Shown here in pieces: positions 55,012-64,000 of a DNA stretch of 64,000 bases. A program made the translations under genes and the position numbers. This DNA comes from DATFVA01 sp963721075 (lineage in GTDB: Bacteria; Bacteroidota; Ignavibacteria; Ignavibacteriales; Ignavibacteriaceae), in assembly GCA_963721075.1 (NCBI GenBank), contig CAVRHV010000006.1, positions 310,001 through 374,000 on the forward strand, written 5' to 3'. Positions within the stretch are counted from its first letter, which is position 1, and every line of letters begins with the position of its first letter. The notes under the pieces are model-generated. The model worked only from the letters and a program-made list of their open reading frames with translations, was not told where the DNA came from and made no database searches.

Positions 55012-56032
55012 TTATAACGAAAGTTTTACAGTGAAAATATGATTTGAAGTCGGGAAATCCTTCACATCTCTATATGCATAATCAAATACTATCCCAATTC
55101 CGCTTTCTGTATTGTACTGAATTCCGGCTCCAGCTGTAAATCCATATATCGATTCATCAGATTTCTGCATAGAAAGGTTATATCCTCCTCTTGCAAAGAA
55201 GTAATCCATAAAGTTGTATTCGAGTCCGAAATGTGCAATGTCTTCATACGCATTATTAGCTGTATATGTTGTTGCAAGCGATAACTGCATTCTCAGCATT
55301 AAATCTGTGATCATAAGATAAACTCATTTCGAAATAACTCGGAATCTGGAATGGTTCAGTCACTACCAGGTAATTTCCGGAAGAAGACCAAGATTAGATC
55401 CGGGAACAGTAGTTGATGTCTGTAGATCCTGACCGGAGAACTGCATATTTGTTCCAACATTTTTTAACGAAGCTCCCATTGAGAGGAAATCGTTAAAACG
55501 ATATTGAACACCCATATCAAGTCCGAATCCAATAGCACTGGCATTCTGAATTGATTTCACTGATTAATTTCAGGTTAGTACCAACTGAAATTCTGTCAGT
55601 GAGCACTTTCGAATAAGTTAGTGTAGCAGTAAGAAATCCGGGAGAATACGTTTGACCTGTACCATCAGGGATAATCCGCAGTTGTAACAGGAATTTCCCC
55701 AAAATCAAGAGCTCTTAAAACTAAGCGCTATTGAACCCATATCGCTCAAGACTTGTGGAAATTGCAAAATAAGAAACTTTTATATCTGCGAAATATGACA
55801 TATAACTAAACATAGCTTCTGTCCGAGGTGTCAGATCAAGTCCGGCCGGGTTATAATAAACCGATTCAAGACCGGTAAGAGAAGCAAGAAATGCACCGCC
55901 GGTAGCAATACCTCTGGCACCAACCGGAATCAGCAATTCCTCCGCACCCGTTGTACCCTTACGATTAGTATCGCCAGCATATATCGAACTGCATACCAAA
56001 ACCAAAATTAAGAACGTAAAAATCTTTTTCAT
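55012..56032 (-). pseudogene. PorV/PorQ-like outer-membrane protein gene with about five frameshifts
   Basis: The ATG at 56032 begins a signal peptide (MKKIFTFLILVLVCSS), then GAEELLIPVGARGIATGGAF and SVYYNPAGLDL, the N-terminal hallmark of PorV/PorQ-type barrels linked to type IX secretion. The frame stops at 55721. Pieces in changing frames continue the barrel: ALDFGEIPVTTADYP, then SPGFLTATLTYSKVL, SIQNASAIGFGLDMGVQYRF, EPFQIPSYFEMSLSYDHRF, and from about 55300 the rest to 55012 (LEYNFMDYFFARGGYNLSMQ). About five indels are required in 450 bases. An intact protein would have about 335 residues. Possibly sequencing errors; see findings. Confidence 0.85.
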
Positions 56033-56100
56033 TTGTCTATACTCCAAAATTTTAAGAATTTCAATCGGAGACAGACCCTATGACCTGCCTCCGTAAATTT

Positions 56101-58317
56101 TTAATAACTCTGCAATTGTTTTTGTGGCATAATGATCGAGAACTTAAGTATCTTCTGCCCATATTTTGGAGAGTCAACAATCGCAATATATAGTCCCGAT
56201 GCTATTCTGATCCCTGAATCATTTTTCAAATCCCACTGCAGGAACGGGGAAGAAGGTGAAGATTTATCACCTGTATTCAGCGTTCTCAGTTTATTTCCGG
56301 AAAGACTATAAATGGTTATAGTCACATCCATAGGTAGATTTGAGAAAGTTACAAACGGTTCATCAGACGGCGAATTTGTATAACTGGTTGCCGGATTAAA
56401 ACCGTATAAAGGATTAGGAAATACATTCACTTTCTTAAATAATGCTTTTTCCTCATCCGCAGTGAGATTTCCATCTTTTCTCGTTTCAAACTCATATACG
56501 TCTGCAGTTGTATATGGATAGTTATCAACATTGATCACTATTTTATCGCCCGGCGAATATGTAGCTTCTTCGCTTGTCTTTTGAAGACCTACAGCGTATA
56601 GAGTATTGAAAAACGGAGATGCGGCAATATTTCTTTCATCCTGTGTTAAGCTGGCTTCGGGCGGAATAGGGTAAAATGCTCCGTTTGCTTCGGTTGCCCC
56701 GTCTAAATCGGCATACCCTGCATTTGCATCTAGGTATGGACCGCCTTTGTATATCCTTTGATTGCCATCCGGATCATATGGGGCATCCAAAATCAGGATG
56801 TATTCACCGGACAACAGGAGTGTTGTACCCGGATCCCATTTACCATCAGGGTTGCCGCCTAAATCCGCACGTTTTTCGATAAATGCAACCGCCATTTGTC
56901 TCATTTCTCCAAAGTTCGGATCATCAACCCAAACCTGGAAAGGAACATCAACATATCCAAACGGATGATCGTTTGCAGTATCCCACATTCCAATTGTGCC
57001 CTTACCTATAGTATCCGCAGGGGTAATGGCTTCAGCATATTTAAAGAATCTTTTGTTAGTGCTAGATGAGCCAAAAAAGCCATTTAAATACCGGTATGCT
57101 TTCTGAGTTTCACCAAATCTTATCTCAACTTTTCTCAATCTGTCAGCAGTAATATAGGTTCCCGAAAGCACATTCAGCTTTCCACCGATATCTTTAACAT
57201 TTGTATGCTGTTCGATATCCTTAGATACATAATTAACAACTGAGGCTGTAGTGTCAACCCATGGATTCGCTAATTGATACGAAAGGGCAGTATCCAGTAC
57301 CGGTTTTTCATCTGAAAGTCTCACTATAAATCCATCAGTCGGGGCAACATTGACTTTTTCAGTGTTATACAGATAATATTTCAATGAGTCAGCGACAGTG
57401 GCACCTGTAGTAGCATCTTCCAGTTTCCAGAAGGTCGAATACAATTGTGTAGAACTATCCGGGAAGAAAGTAATTTTATATTTATCACCGGTTAATTGAT
57501 CTTTGATCACCGGATCATACTCCAATTCTCCCCTGCTGCCGCCCGCGATTTGATTGCCGCTGCCGATTAATCCAGGAGGATCATACAAATTTGCAGCCAT
57601 CGTAACTTCAGTGATTTTCGGTATATTTTCAACCAATCCAACAAACGACTGAGAACCAACATAGTAATCACCGCATGTTCCCAACGGTTTAGTTGGATCA
57701 TCTTTGAATACAAGAGCATAATAATTAATCGAATAAGAGGTAACTGAGAAATAATAAGGTTTTCCTTTGATCAGTGGACCGCCGGTAAATGGATCCTGGG
57801 TTATTCTCAGTCTTATTCTGCCCGTCTGCGGATCAGAATATACAGATCTGTTAAGCTGGTGATCAGCATCCGGTTCAGGATAGAGCAATTCGATACCACC
57901 TGTGTTCGGATTTTGATAGTAAACATCCTTGATAAAGTTATCAACGGTGTATCTGGCTACAAGAGTTCTATTTGGTTCGTTATTAACAGTAGGAGCAGTT
58001 GTATTACTCTGGTAAGCATATATATTATAACCCTGGAACTGATCATTATATGCTTCTGTTGAATCTGAAAACGAAACCTGAGGTGCTGTTTCCCAGGATA
58101 AATCAATAAAATCCTCACCTGTGCTTACTGTAGGAGTAACCGGAGGAGCCGGGGATGGGGCAACAAAATTCTGGTCAAAAATAAACTGTGCGCCATCATC
58201 AATCTGCTTGGCAACAGTAATCGAATTTAGAGGATTATTACCCTGACCCACAACATATGCAGCCACTATCTCCTGTTCCTGGCCTTTAACTAATACAAAT
58301 GGGCCTGTATTGGACAT
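56101..58317 (-). CDS. C-terminal part of a large secreted protein (after an in-frame stop)
   Basis: From the TAA at 58411 the same frame stays open to 56101, about 770 codons, with the first ATG at 58317. The sequence PCADVDPRFWYSGDPVTPTG just after the stop reads as ordinary protein, so this is the continuation of the gene upstream, not a separate one. It contains fibronectin-like and beta-sandwich regions (FIDLSWETAPQVSFSDS; GKPYYFSVTSYSINYYALVF). Near the end (VFPNPLYGFNPATSYTNS, DVTITIYSLSGNKLR) it resembles a T9SS sorting domain. Alone it would lack a signal peptide and could not be exported. Function unknown; see the N-terminal part at 58411-59670. Confidence 0.8.
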   Translation of the reverse strand: MSNTGPFVLVKGQEQEIVAAYVVGQGNNPLNSITVAKQIDDGAQFIFDQNFVAPSPAPPVTPTVSTGEDFIDLSWETAPQVSFSDSTEAYNDQFQGYNIYAYQSNTTAPTVNNEPNRTLVARYTVDNFIKDVYYQNPNTGGIELLYPEPDADHQLNRSVYSDPQTGRIRLRITQDPFTGGPLIKGKPYYFSVTSYSINYYALVFKDDPTKPLGTCGDYYVGSQSFVGLVENIPKITEVTMAANLYDPPGLIGSGNQIAGGSRGELEYDPVIKDQLTGDKYKITFFPDSSTQLYSTFWKLEDATTGATVADSLKYYLYNTEKVNVAPTDGFIVRLSDEKPVLDTALSYQLANPWVDTTASVVNYVSKDIEQHTNVKDIGGKLNVLSGTYITADRLRKVEIRFGETQKAYRYLNGFFGSSSTNKRFFKYAEAITPADTIGKGTIGMWDTANDHPFGYVDVPFQVWVDDPNFGEMRQMAVAFIEKRADLGGNPDGKWDPGTTLLLSGEYILILDAPYDPDGNQRIYKGGPYLDANAGYADLDGATEANGAFYPIPPEASLTQDERNIAASPFFNTLYAVGLQKTSEEATYSPGDKIVINVDNYPYTTADVYEFETRKDGNLTADEEKALFKKVNVFPNPLYGFNPATSYTNSPSDEPFVTFSNLPMDVTITIYSLSGNKLRTLNTGDKSSPSSPFLQWDLKNDSGIRIASGLYIAIVDSPKYGQKILKFSIIMPQKQLQSY

Positions 58318-58410
58318 TTGCCTTAAATCGGCTTCTAATGTATTGATCCATCCGGTTGGAGTAACCGGATCACCCGAATACCAGAACCTCGGATCAACAT
58401 CGGCACAAGG

Positions 58411-59670
58411 TTAGCCGCCTTTTACTTCTCCATAAGACCAGTTACAAGGATCGACAACTTCACCGGCACGAGATAATCCAAGGATCAAATTTCTGGCCTG
58501 CTCTGCGTTATCCGGATCATTAAGGACGGGATCTCCATTAATATATTCAACGAATGATGACAGGGGTTGATTTCTTGCGCCCGGGAAAGCAGCAATCCCT
58601 TTGAGATTGCCTCTTATACTATAGGCTGAATCAAGTGGTGTATCTCCTTCATTATATATTCCATCACCATTGTTGTCGATAAAGGTAACTCCGGGAATAT
58701 ATGCTTTAGGACCAGAAAAGAAATCGATCATAAAACAGGGCGGCTGATTTCCCCAGTCACCACTGCTGGCGCTTTTCAAATAAGTATATCCGGCATTTCT
58801 AATAGTATCGCAGCCGACGAGATTCTTAATATAGCCGGTATTTTCACCAACATCCGGATCAGCCCAGACACCGAAGTATACATCTTTAAGGGTATCAGGA
58901 TCATTTGCATTCAAACCAACATAGTTAATTCTATATCTTACAAACAGAATATTTCCAATCGCACCGGCAGAAGCAAATCCAAAAACAGTCTGGCGGATCT
59001 CAATGCCGAGTGGATCTATAGTATTCCAGTTTCTCTGTGCTTTGGCGAGTCCATCATTATAGACGCACCAAATAGTTTCATCACCCAACAGATCAGGTGA
59101 ATCCTCATCAGCATCCCACTTACCATTACCATTGAGATCGACCGGATTATATTGTCCATCACCGTCGCCATCATAAAAATCGGCACCAAGAGCTACAGCA
59201 TCTTTCCAGTCCTGCCACGACTGACCAAAAGGTTCATCCTGGGAATTCAGAACATACAACTGAGCCCGCGGATCTGCCTGGCCTCCTTGAACAGTACCGG
59301 GCACATAATCTTCAGTAAGAGATGCAGCCGCAACTGCATTGGCCCATTCAACTCCATTTCTTTTACCGCTCAAATAGAAACCGCCGGAAAAAAGAAATTC
59401 ATGGTTCCCAAAATAACCATTTCCTTTTCCTCCGTCAGGAAGATTTACTTCCGCTATTACTCCTTTACTATTAAGCGGTATGTTTAGGTTATTTATTTGC
59501 ATTCTGTAACCATCACCAACTTTGCCGGAAGTTGTATTATTCATTTTGGCAACGGTTTTGTTCAGTCCACCTCCTTTTTTATTATCCCCTTTAAACCCGT
59601 ATGAAAGGGATAAAAGAAGGATTATAAAAGGCACGAACCTGAAATAGTATAAAAACTGTTTAATTCTCAT
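58411..59670 (-). CDS. N-terminal part of a large secreted protein, ending at an in-frame TAA
   Basis: 419 residues with a signal peptide (about 10-26, ending LSYGFKG). The body carries calcium-binding-like Asp/Asn-rich loops (DFYDGDGDGQYNPVDLNGNG near 140, and DNNGDGIYNEGDTPLDSA near 345), similar to dockerin or thrombospondin type-3 loops. The frame closes with TAA at 58411-58413 after GEVKGG, but continues open beyond it to 56101, giving about 1189 residues if the stop were read as sense. A single C-to-T change in CAA would explain it. It precedes the PorV-like gene and follows the TonB receptor, so an outer-surface protein of that locus is likely. Confidence 0.85.
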   Translation of the reverse strand: MRIKQFLYYFRFVPFIILLLSLSYGFKGDNKKGGGLNKTVAKMNNTTSGKVGDGYRMQINNLNIPLNSKGVIAEVNLPDGGKGNGYFGNHEFLFSGGFYLSGKRNGVEWANAVAAASLTEDYVPGTVQGGQADPRAQLYVLNSQDEPFGQSWQDWKDAVALGADFYDGDGDGQYNPVDLNGNGKWDADEDSPDLLGDETIWCVYNDGLAKAQRNWNTIDPLGIEIRQTVFGFASAGAIGNILFVRYRINYVGLNANDPDTLKDVYFGVWADPDVGENTGYIKNLVGCDTIRNAGYTYLKSASSGDWGNQPPCFMIDFFSGPKAYIPGVTFIDNNGDGIYNEGDTPLDSAYSIRGNLKGIAAFPGARNQPLSSFVEYINGDPVLNDPDNAEQARNLILGLSRAGEVVDPCNWSYGEVKGG

Positions 59671-59712
59671 TTCAATTTCCTATTGCTTGTGAAATTATTC
59701 CATTTCATTTAA

Positions 59713-62538
59713 TTATAAACCGGATATGTCAACTTTTAATCCAAGCCTTATTAATCTGGGTATACCATAATTATTAGGATTCTCCTCATAAGACGTATAA
59801 TCCTGAACATATCCCTCGCCAACTTGCTGCGCGGTAGCTCTTCCCTCTGGAGTATTCAGCCAGTCAGTAGTGGAAGGGCTGCCTGTTGAACGGTAAACCG
59901 AGACAACATTTTTAGCATCGAAAAGATTCTGAATCCACAAATAAGGCGATATTTTAAGTGATGATATATAGAATGACTTTTCAAGACGGAAGTCCACTCT
60001 GAATGAGGAAGGCCCGTACGCTGAATTTATATATCCAAGATTGCTTGAAATAATTGAATTATCACCAACAAGATTCAGTTTATCCACTGGTGTGTATGGA
60101 CGTCCGGAATTAAATGATAGCAAAACATTTGCATCAAGCATTTCAAAAACTCCCATTTCCCCTTCCGGTATATAGAAATCAACTGTAGCTGTAGCAGTAT
60201 GTCTCTGGTCAAAACTTAATGGAGCTATAACCTTGGGAGGTAAGTTATCCTGATTCCTGAATACTGCAGTCTGACTTGAGCTTGTTGAAGAACCAGTTCC
60301 TTCAGCAATCGAAAAAGTATAATTCAGAGAAAGACCAAAGTACTTAACTCTGCTTACATCCAGTGAAAATGCTAATCCTTTTGTAGTACCGAAGTCAGCA
60401 TTTTCCGGATAGATCGCTGTGTGAATTTCACCGCCGGGAATTCTCTGGAACTGGTGGCTCTGAACATTAACGAGTCCTTTAATATTTTTATAAAAAGCTG
60501 TCAGATTTATGGCAGCCACATTACTGAACATCTGTCGGAAACCAATCTCATATTGTAATGTTTCCTCTGCTTTTAGGGCTCCATTCTGACCAAACTGCGG
60601 ATCATATGAAATAAACTGTTCATAATCGTATGGTCCGGCATACACATCGTTCAATTCAGGCAGCTGTATAAATCTGCCAAACTGAGCATGAAATACTGTT
60701 GATTCTGTTACAGGAAACCCTAAACCAATTCTTGGTGATATTTCAACCTCAGGATCTCTTAAGTGAAAATCACCCGGATCAAAATCAAACTGGTTTGAGC
60801 CGCCGTAATACGGAAGCGCCGGGTTATTCAGGACATACGACTTTATGTCAAAATAATCCAACCTTACTCCAAGGTTTAACACTAGATCCTCCAGCTCGAA
60901 CCGGTCCTGGACATAAGCATAACCAAGGAATGGTTTACGCGGCCTAAGGAACTGATTGGCATTACCTGAAGTGGTTTTATTCTGACCAGTTACATCATAT
61001 CCGAATGCGAAAGGCTGCAAAGCTTCAAATTTCTTATCCAGGGATAGTGTATCTGATTGGCCTGCAAGCTGAAAAGCATAAACTCCGTATCCTCTAACGG
61101 TATGATATTCTGCGCCGCCTCCTATTTCGAAGAGGTGATTAGCAATCTGTGAGGTCAGATCAAAGTCCCCGATAAAAGCCGCGTCTTCTCTTCTCTGGTA
61201 TAATCCACTTTCCCAACCGTAAGGTCTGAAAATTCCATACTCATCAGTTGGCAGTGTTCTTTGTCCATCGCCCAAAAGGGTCACGCCAAATCTTTGCGCC
61301 CACAGCGAGCTGTCGCCGTACGCCTGTAAATTATCCTTTAAGAAAGGATTGTACCTCTCATACTGGAACAACCTGTAACCAAGTGTTAGATTCCAGAAAG
61401 TGGTTGCGCTTACTGTTTGAGAGACTCTTCCGCTGAAGGAATAGTTATCCTGACTAAACTCCTGCTGGAATGCAGCATCATTCTTAGCTAATTGATAGCT
61501 CCAGTTTTTTGCTACACGGTTATTAACGTTAGCAGAGAGATAAGCTGTGAACTCTCCGAACTGATGTTTCGTTCTTCCTGAATATCTCCAGACGCTGGAC
61601 GGATCGTTGGGACGAATAGTATATGAAGTCCCTATTGATGGAAAACTGATTCCGATTGCACTGGGATTGCTATCCAGGTACCATCCTCGTTCAGCAGACA
61701 GGAAGATCGTGTGTTCTTTTATACCTGGAATGATAGGTCCGCTTATATTAGCCGAGTAAAGATTATATCCGTAATCATCAAGATAATATGATGATACTGC
61801 CTCACCGGAAATTTTATAAGTGGGATCTCCCGATTTTGTTGTAATGCTTATTATACCAGACTGCGCCTGTCCGTATTTGGCTTCATATCCACCAACCTGG
61901 AAAGAAATCTGATCAATTGCATTATCACTAACTTGCGAAACGCTCCCGCGATTGTAAAGGTTAGTCTGGGGTACACCATCCACTATATACAATACCTCTG
62001 AGCTTCTGCCTCCTCTTACATTCAATGCAGCGTTTCCCGATACACCTCCGCTTCCTTCCTGAACAACAACACCTGCCTGCAAAGAAGCAATATTAGTAAC
62101 TCCTCTTACAGGTAACTTAGAGATCTGATCGGCATCGAATACCTTGACGGTATTGGTAGCCTTTTCCTCAAAAAGCTTATTGCTTTGAACAACTATTTCG
62201 GGAAGTGAGAAATCAGTTGATAATTGAGCATTTAATTCGTAGGTAACTCCGGCAACAACCCTGATATTCTGAATTGTTTTTGGGGCATAACCAACATAAC
62301 TGAATTTCACCTCGTAAGTGCCTGGTGTAATATTAAGTATGAAATAGTTACCGTTAACATCTGTTGCGGCACCTTTTTCGGTGTTTAATACTACTACGTT
62401 CGCGCCGATAAGAGGTTCTTTTGTATCGGCATCGATCACTTTACCACTTAATTTTCCTACTCCTGATTGTGCGAAAATATGAGTAGAAGAAAATAAGAGG
62501 AGCACCAGAATGAAAACTATAGTAATCGAATTTTTCAT
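59713..62538 (-). CDS. TonB-dependent receptor with carboxypeptidase-regulatory N-terminal domain
   Basis: A 941-residue outer-membrane receptor. Order: signal peptide (1-24, ending IFAQ), a carboxypeptidase-regulatory-like domain (GKVIDADTKEPLIGANVVVL, about 29-110), a plug domain (residues about 130-240, with ALNVRGGRSSEVLYIVDGVP) and a 22-strand barrel to the end. Such receptors take up siderophores, vitamins or glycans using TonB energy; many in Bacteroidota are SusC-like, but no SusD lipoprotein is adjacent and the usual SusC motifs are not obvious. The substrate is therefore open. It probably forms one locus with the large secreted protein, PorV-like and GWxTD genes downstream. Confidence 0.92.
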   Translation of the reverse strand: MKNSITIVFILVLLLFSSTHIFAQSGVGKLSGKVIDADTKEPLIGANVVVLNTEKGAATDVNGNYFILNITPGTYEVKFSYVGYAPKTIQNIRVVAGVTYELNAQLSTDFSLPEIVVQSNKLFEEKATNTVKVFDADQISKLPVRGVTNIASLQAGVVVQEGSGGVSGNAALNVRGGRSSEVLYIVDGVPQTNLYNRGSVSQVSDNAIDQISFQVGGYEAKYGQAQSGIISITTKSGDPTYKISGEAVSSYYLDDYGYNLYSANISGPIIPGIKEHTIFLSAERGWYLDSNPSAIGISFPSIGTSYTIRPNDPSSVWRYSGRTKHQFGEFTAYLSANVNNRVAKNWSYQLAKNDAAFQQEFSQDNYSFSGRVSQTVSATTFWNLTLGYRLFQYERYNPFLKDNLQAYGDSSLWAQRFGVTLLGDGQRTLPTDEYGIFRPYGWESGLYQRREDAAFIGDFDLTSQIANHLFEIGGGAEYHTVRGYGVYAFQLAGQSDTLSLDKKFEALQPFAFGYDVTGQNKTTSGNANQFLRPRKPFLGYAYVQDRFELEDLVLNLGVRLDYFDIKSYVLNNPALPYYGGSNQFDFDPGDFHLRDPEVEISPRIGLGFPVTESTVFHAQFGRFIQLPELNDVYAGPYDYEQFISYDPQFGQNGALKAEETLQYEIGFRQMFSNVAAINLTAFYKNIKGLVNVQSHQFQRIPGGEIHTAIYPENADFGTTKGLAFSLDVSRVKYFGLSLNYTFSIAEGTGSSTSSSQTAVFRNQDNLPPKVIAPLSFDQRHTATATVDFYIPEGEMGVFEMLDANVLLSFNSGRPYTPVDKLNLVGDNSIISSNLGYINSAYGPSSFRVDFRLEKSFYISSLKISPYLWIQNLFDAKNVVSVYRSTGSPSTTDWLNTPEGRATAQQVGEGYVQDYTSYEENPNNYGIPRLIRLGLKVDISGL

Positions 62539-62655
62539 CTTTTCTCCATCATAATTAATGACTTTTATTTACATAAAGAAGTTATATTCAGAAGTTATTT
62601 TTTGGCAGTAACTTTAATCCTCTCCCCGACATTGAGTTTTAAAATCAATCTAATA

Positions 62656-62697
62656 CAAAAAAGGGCGGATGTTCTAATTTTTCAAAGAAATCCGCCC
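62656..62697 (-). terminator. Terminator after the T9SS protein at the right edge
   Basis: An 8-bp GC-rich stem (GGGCGGAT at 62663-62670 with ATCCGCCC at 62690-62697) with a 19-base loop, followed on the minus strand by TTTTTTG. It lies about 20 bases after the gene stop and 120 bases before the TonB receptor start. Confidence 0.75.
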
Positions 62698-62718
62698 TCA
62701 TAACTTAATTAAATAATT

Positions 62719-64000
62719 TTACTTCAACAACATCATTTTCTTTGACTGAGTAAAATTGCCGGCTTGAATTTTATAGATATAAAGTCCGGATGCTAAATTC
62801 GAAGCATTGAAATCAATCGAATGAGATCCAACTTCCTGCTCGCCATTTACTAAAGTAGTAACTTCCTGGCCAAGCATATTATAAATTTTCAGCTCAACAT
62901 TACTCTTCTCAGGTAAAGTATAACTGATTTTAGTTGTTGGGTTGAACGGATTCGGATAATTCTGTTCAAGTGAGAATTTATTTACAACCTGATTATCATC
63001 CTTAACTGAAACCGGGGTAAAATTAAAGCTAACTGTATTGTATTTCCAGATTCCAGGTGCTATTGCATTACCATCTATAACACTACTTCCTGGAACTTCA
63101 TCATAATATGAAATAAAATGAACAGTTGCTACATCACCCTGAGTTTCAACTTCAGCTATTTGAGGCCAGTAGTTTGCCTCGTTAGTAACTGAATATGCAA
63201 TTTCAGGATCACTGAATGTTACGCCATAGTCTTGTGAATAAGCATAAACTATATCATAATAAAACCAGGTACCTTCAGTTGCATCGGTATAGGTGTTTAT
63301 TGAACTTGCACCCGGCTCACCGCTGAACTGGGGACGAGCCCACATCACAACAACCAGCTGTCCTGTAGAGTCAGTTTTTACGAAAGGTCTCTGTGGACCG
63401 TTCATGTTTCCAACAAAATACGATCCGTCTCTGGTATAATCGTACTGCTCAACAGCTGGTAATTCAACCGAAATCCAGTTTTTATCTCTATCATTCCAGT
63501 ATGCTATCGGGTAAACATTACTTGTATCGTTAGAAGCGGTTCTAATTCCTACAGAATTTGTTCCACCATGAACTACATGAGTAACGCCCTGCATATCAAC
63601 ATACTGCGAACCAATATCAAACTGGGCAAAAGCAATTTCGTAAGTTGGTCTGTTTGTAATTTCACCAGTTCCGTCGTGCTGAATCATTTCACCCTGCCAG
63701 CTTCCGCCGCCGTCAGTAGAATACCAGTGATACAGTCCACTTGCACTGTCCGGATCCATTGTGTCAGGATCGCCGTAGATTTCACCTAATCCGCCGGCTT
63801 TTATCACTGAAGTTACAACTGAGATTTTATCTCCATGTGCATTGATGATCGGATCATTGCCGAAATCACTTCCCCAGAAATTAGGATCATTACTACCAAC
63901 TGAGTCGATGACGCTAAAAGTTTGTCCACCATCAGTGGAAGCAGCAATATTCAGAAAGAATGGGACATAATTATCTGCCAGTTCCCAGAAATTTCCATTA
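62719..64000 (-). CDS. T9SS-sorted secreted protein (N-terminus beyond window edge)
   Basis: The frame is open to the right edge of the window with no start needed inside; the GTG at 63807 is just an internal codon. At least 426 residues are visible. They contain repeated sialidase- or propeller-like pieces (AASTDGGQTFSVIDS, YHWYSTDGGGSWQGEMI, IVYAYSQDYGVTFSDPEI) and end in a T9SS sorting domain (NYPNPFNPTTKISY, final KKMMLLK). The Asp-box-like DGGxxW segments suggest a beta-propeller, e.g. a sialidase-like or exo-alpha domain, but catalytic residues are not identifiable here. The terminator after it separates it from the TonB receptor gene. Confidence 0.85.
   Translation of the reverse strand, partial: NGNFWELADNYVPFFLNIAASTDGGQTFSVIDSVGSNDPNFWGSDFGNDPIINAHGDKISVVTSVIKAGGLGEIYGDPDTMDPDSASGLYHWYSTDGGGSWQGEMIQHDGTGEITNRPTYEIAFAQFDIGSQYVDMQGVTHVVHGGTNSVGIRTASNDTSNVYPIAYWNDRDKNWISVELPAVEQYDYTRDGSYFVGNMNGPQRPFVKTDSTGQLVVVMWARPQFSGEPGASSINTYTDATEGTWFYYDIVYAYSQDYGVTFSDPEIAYSVTNEANYWPQIAEVETQGDVATVHFISYYDEVPGSSVIDGNAIAPGIWKYNTVSFNFTPVSVKDDNQVVNKFSLEQNYPNPFNPTTKISYTLPEKSNVELKIYNMLGQEVTTLVNGEQEVGSHSIDFNASNLASGLYIYKIQAGNFTQSKKMMLLK

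Noticed and set aside
58411..58413. Selenocysteine or pyrrolysine recoding at the in-frame stop
   Set aside because: The codon is TAA, while these systems use TGA and TAG.

Overview
The window looks like a chromosomal segment of a member of the Ignavibacteria / Chlorobi branch of Bacteroidota. The evidence is: several secreted proteins ending in a type IX secretion (T9SS, type A) sorting domain with the NPFNP signature; three GWxTD-domain genes; a PorV/PorQ-type barrel; a TonB-dependent receptor with a carboxypeptidase-regulatory N-terminal domain; a tmRNA with a GESNYALAA tag; and an F-type ATP synthase operon without beta and epsilon subunits. Most genes lie on the minus strand.

Region 1 (1-11657) is a carbohydrate locus. 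A GH92-type alpha-mannosidase and a LacI-family regulator precede a minus-strand operon: sugar-binding lipoprotein, two ABC permeases (no ATPase), a GWxTD protein, a surface lipoprotein, an outer-membrane barrel and a secreted protein with a duplicated sugar-binding-like domain that runs off the left edge. Two nearly identical palindromic operators sit before lacI and before the binding-protein gene.

Region 2 (11658-24122) is mixed: an 11-bp tandem repeat, a T9SS-exported YCF48-like repeat protein, a TrmB-like regulator, a secreted 5'-nucleotidase, a PaiB-like flavoprotein, a multiheme cytochrome paired with an outer-membrane protein carrying one heme motif, and a T9SS protein made of three near-identical domains. 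Region 3 (24123-38245) holds the tmRNA, cobalamin adenosyltransferase, YgfZ, an M20 dipeptidase, two LptF/LptG permeases, a TPR lipoprotein, adenosine deaminase, urocanate hydratase and a frameshifted serA.

Region 4 (38322-52033) is a dense housekeeping block read leftward: acyltransferase, heptosyltransferase, threonylcarbamoyl-AMP synthase, M23 peptidase, bactofilin, ATP synthase (atpZ, an AtpI-like gene, atpB-E-F-H-A-G), then the ffh-rpsP-khpA-rimM-trmD-rplS translation cluster.

Region 5 (52136-64000) is a second envelope locus: two GWxTD genes, a PorV/PorQ-like barrel, a very large secreted protein, a TonB-dependent receptor and a T9SS-sorted protein cut by the right edge. Three consecutive genes here are interrupted: about eight frameshifts lie between 54.5 and 55.75 kb, and an in-frame TAA lies at 58411. 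The same gene types (GWxTD, FadL/PorV-type barrel, secreted surface proteins) recur at both ends of the window. That is the best candidate for an undescribed envelope system, although its function cannot be read from the sequence.
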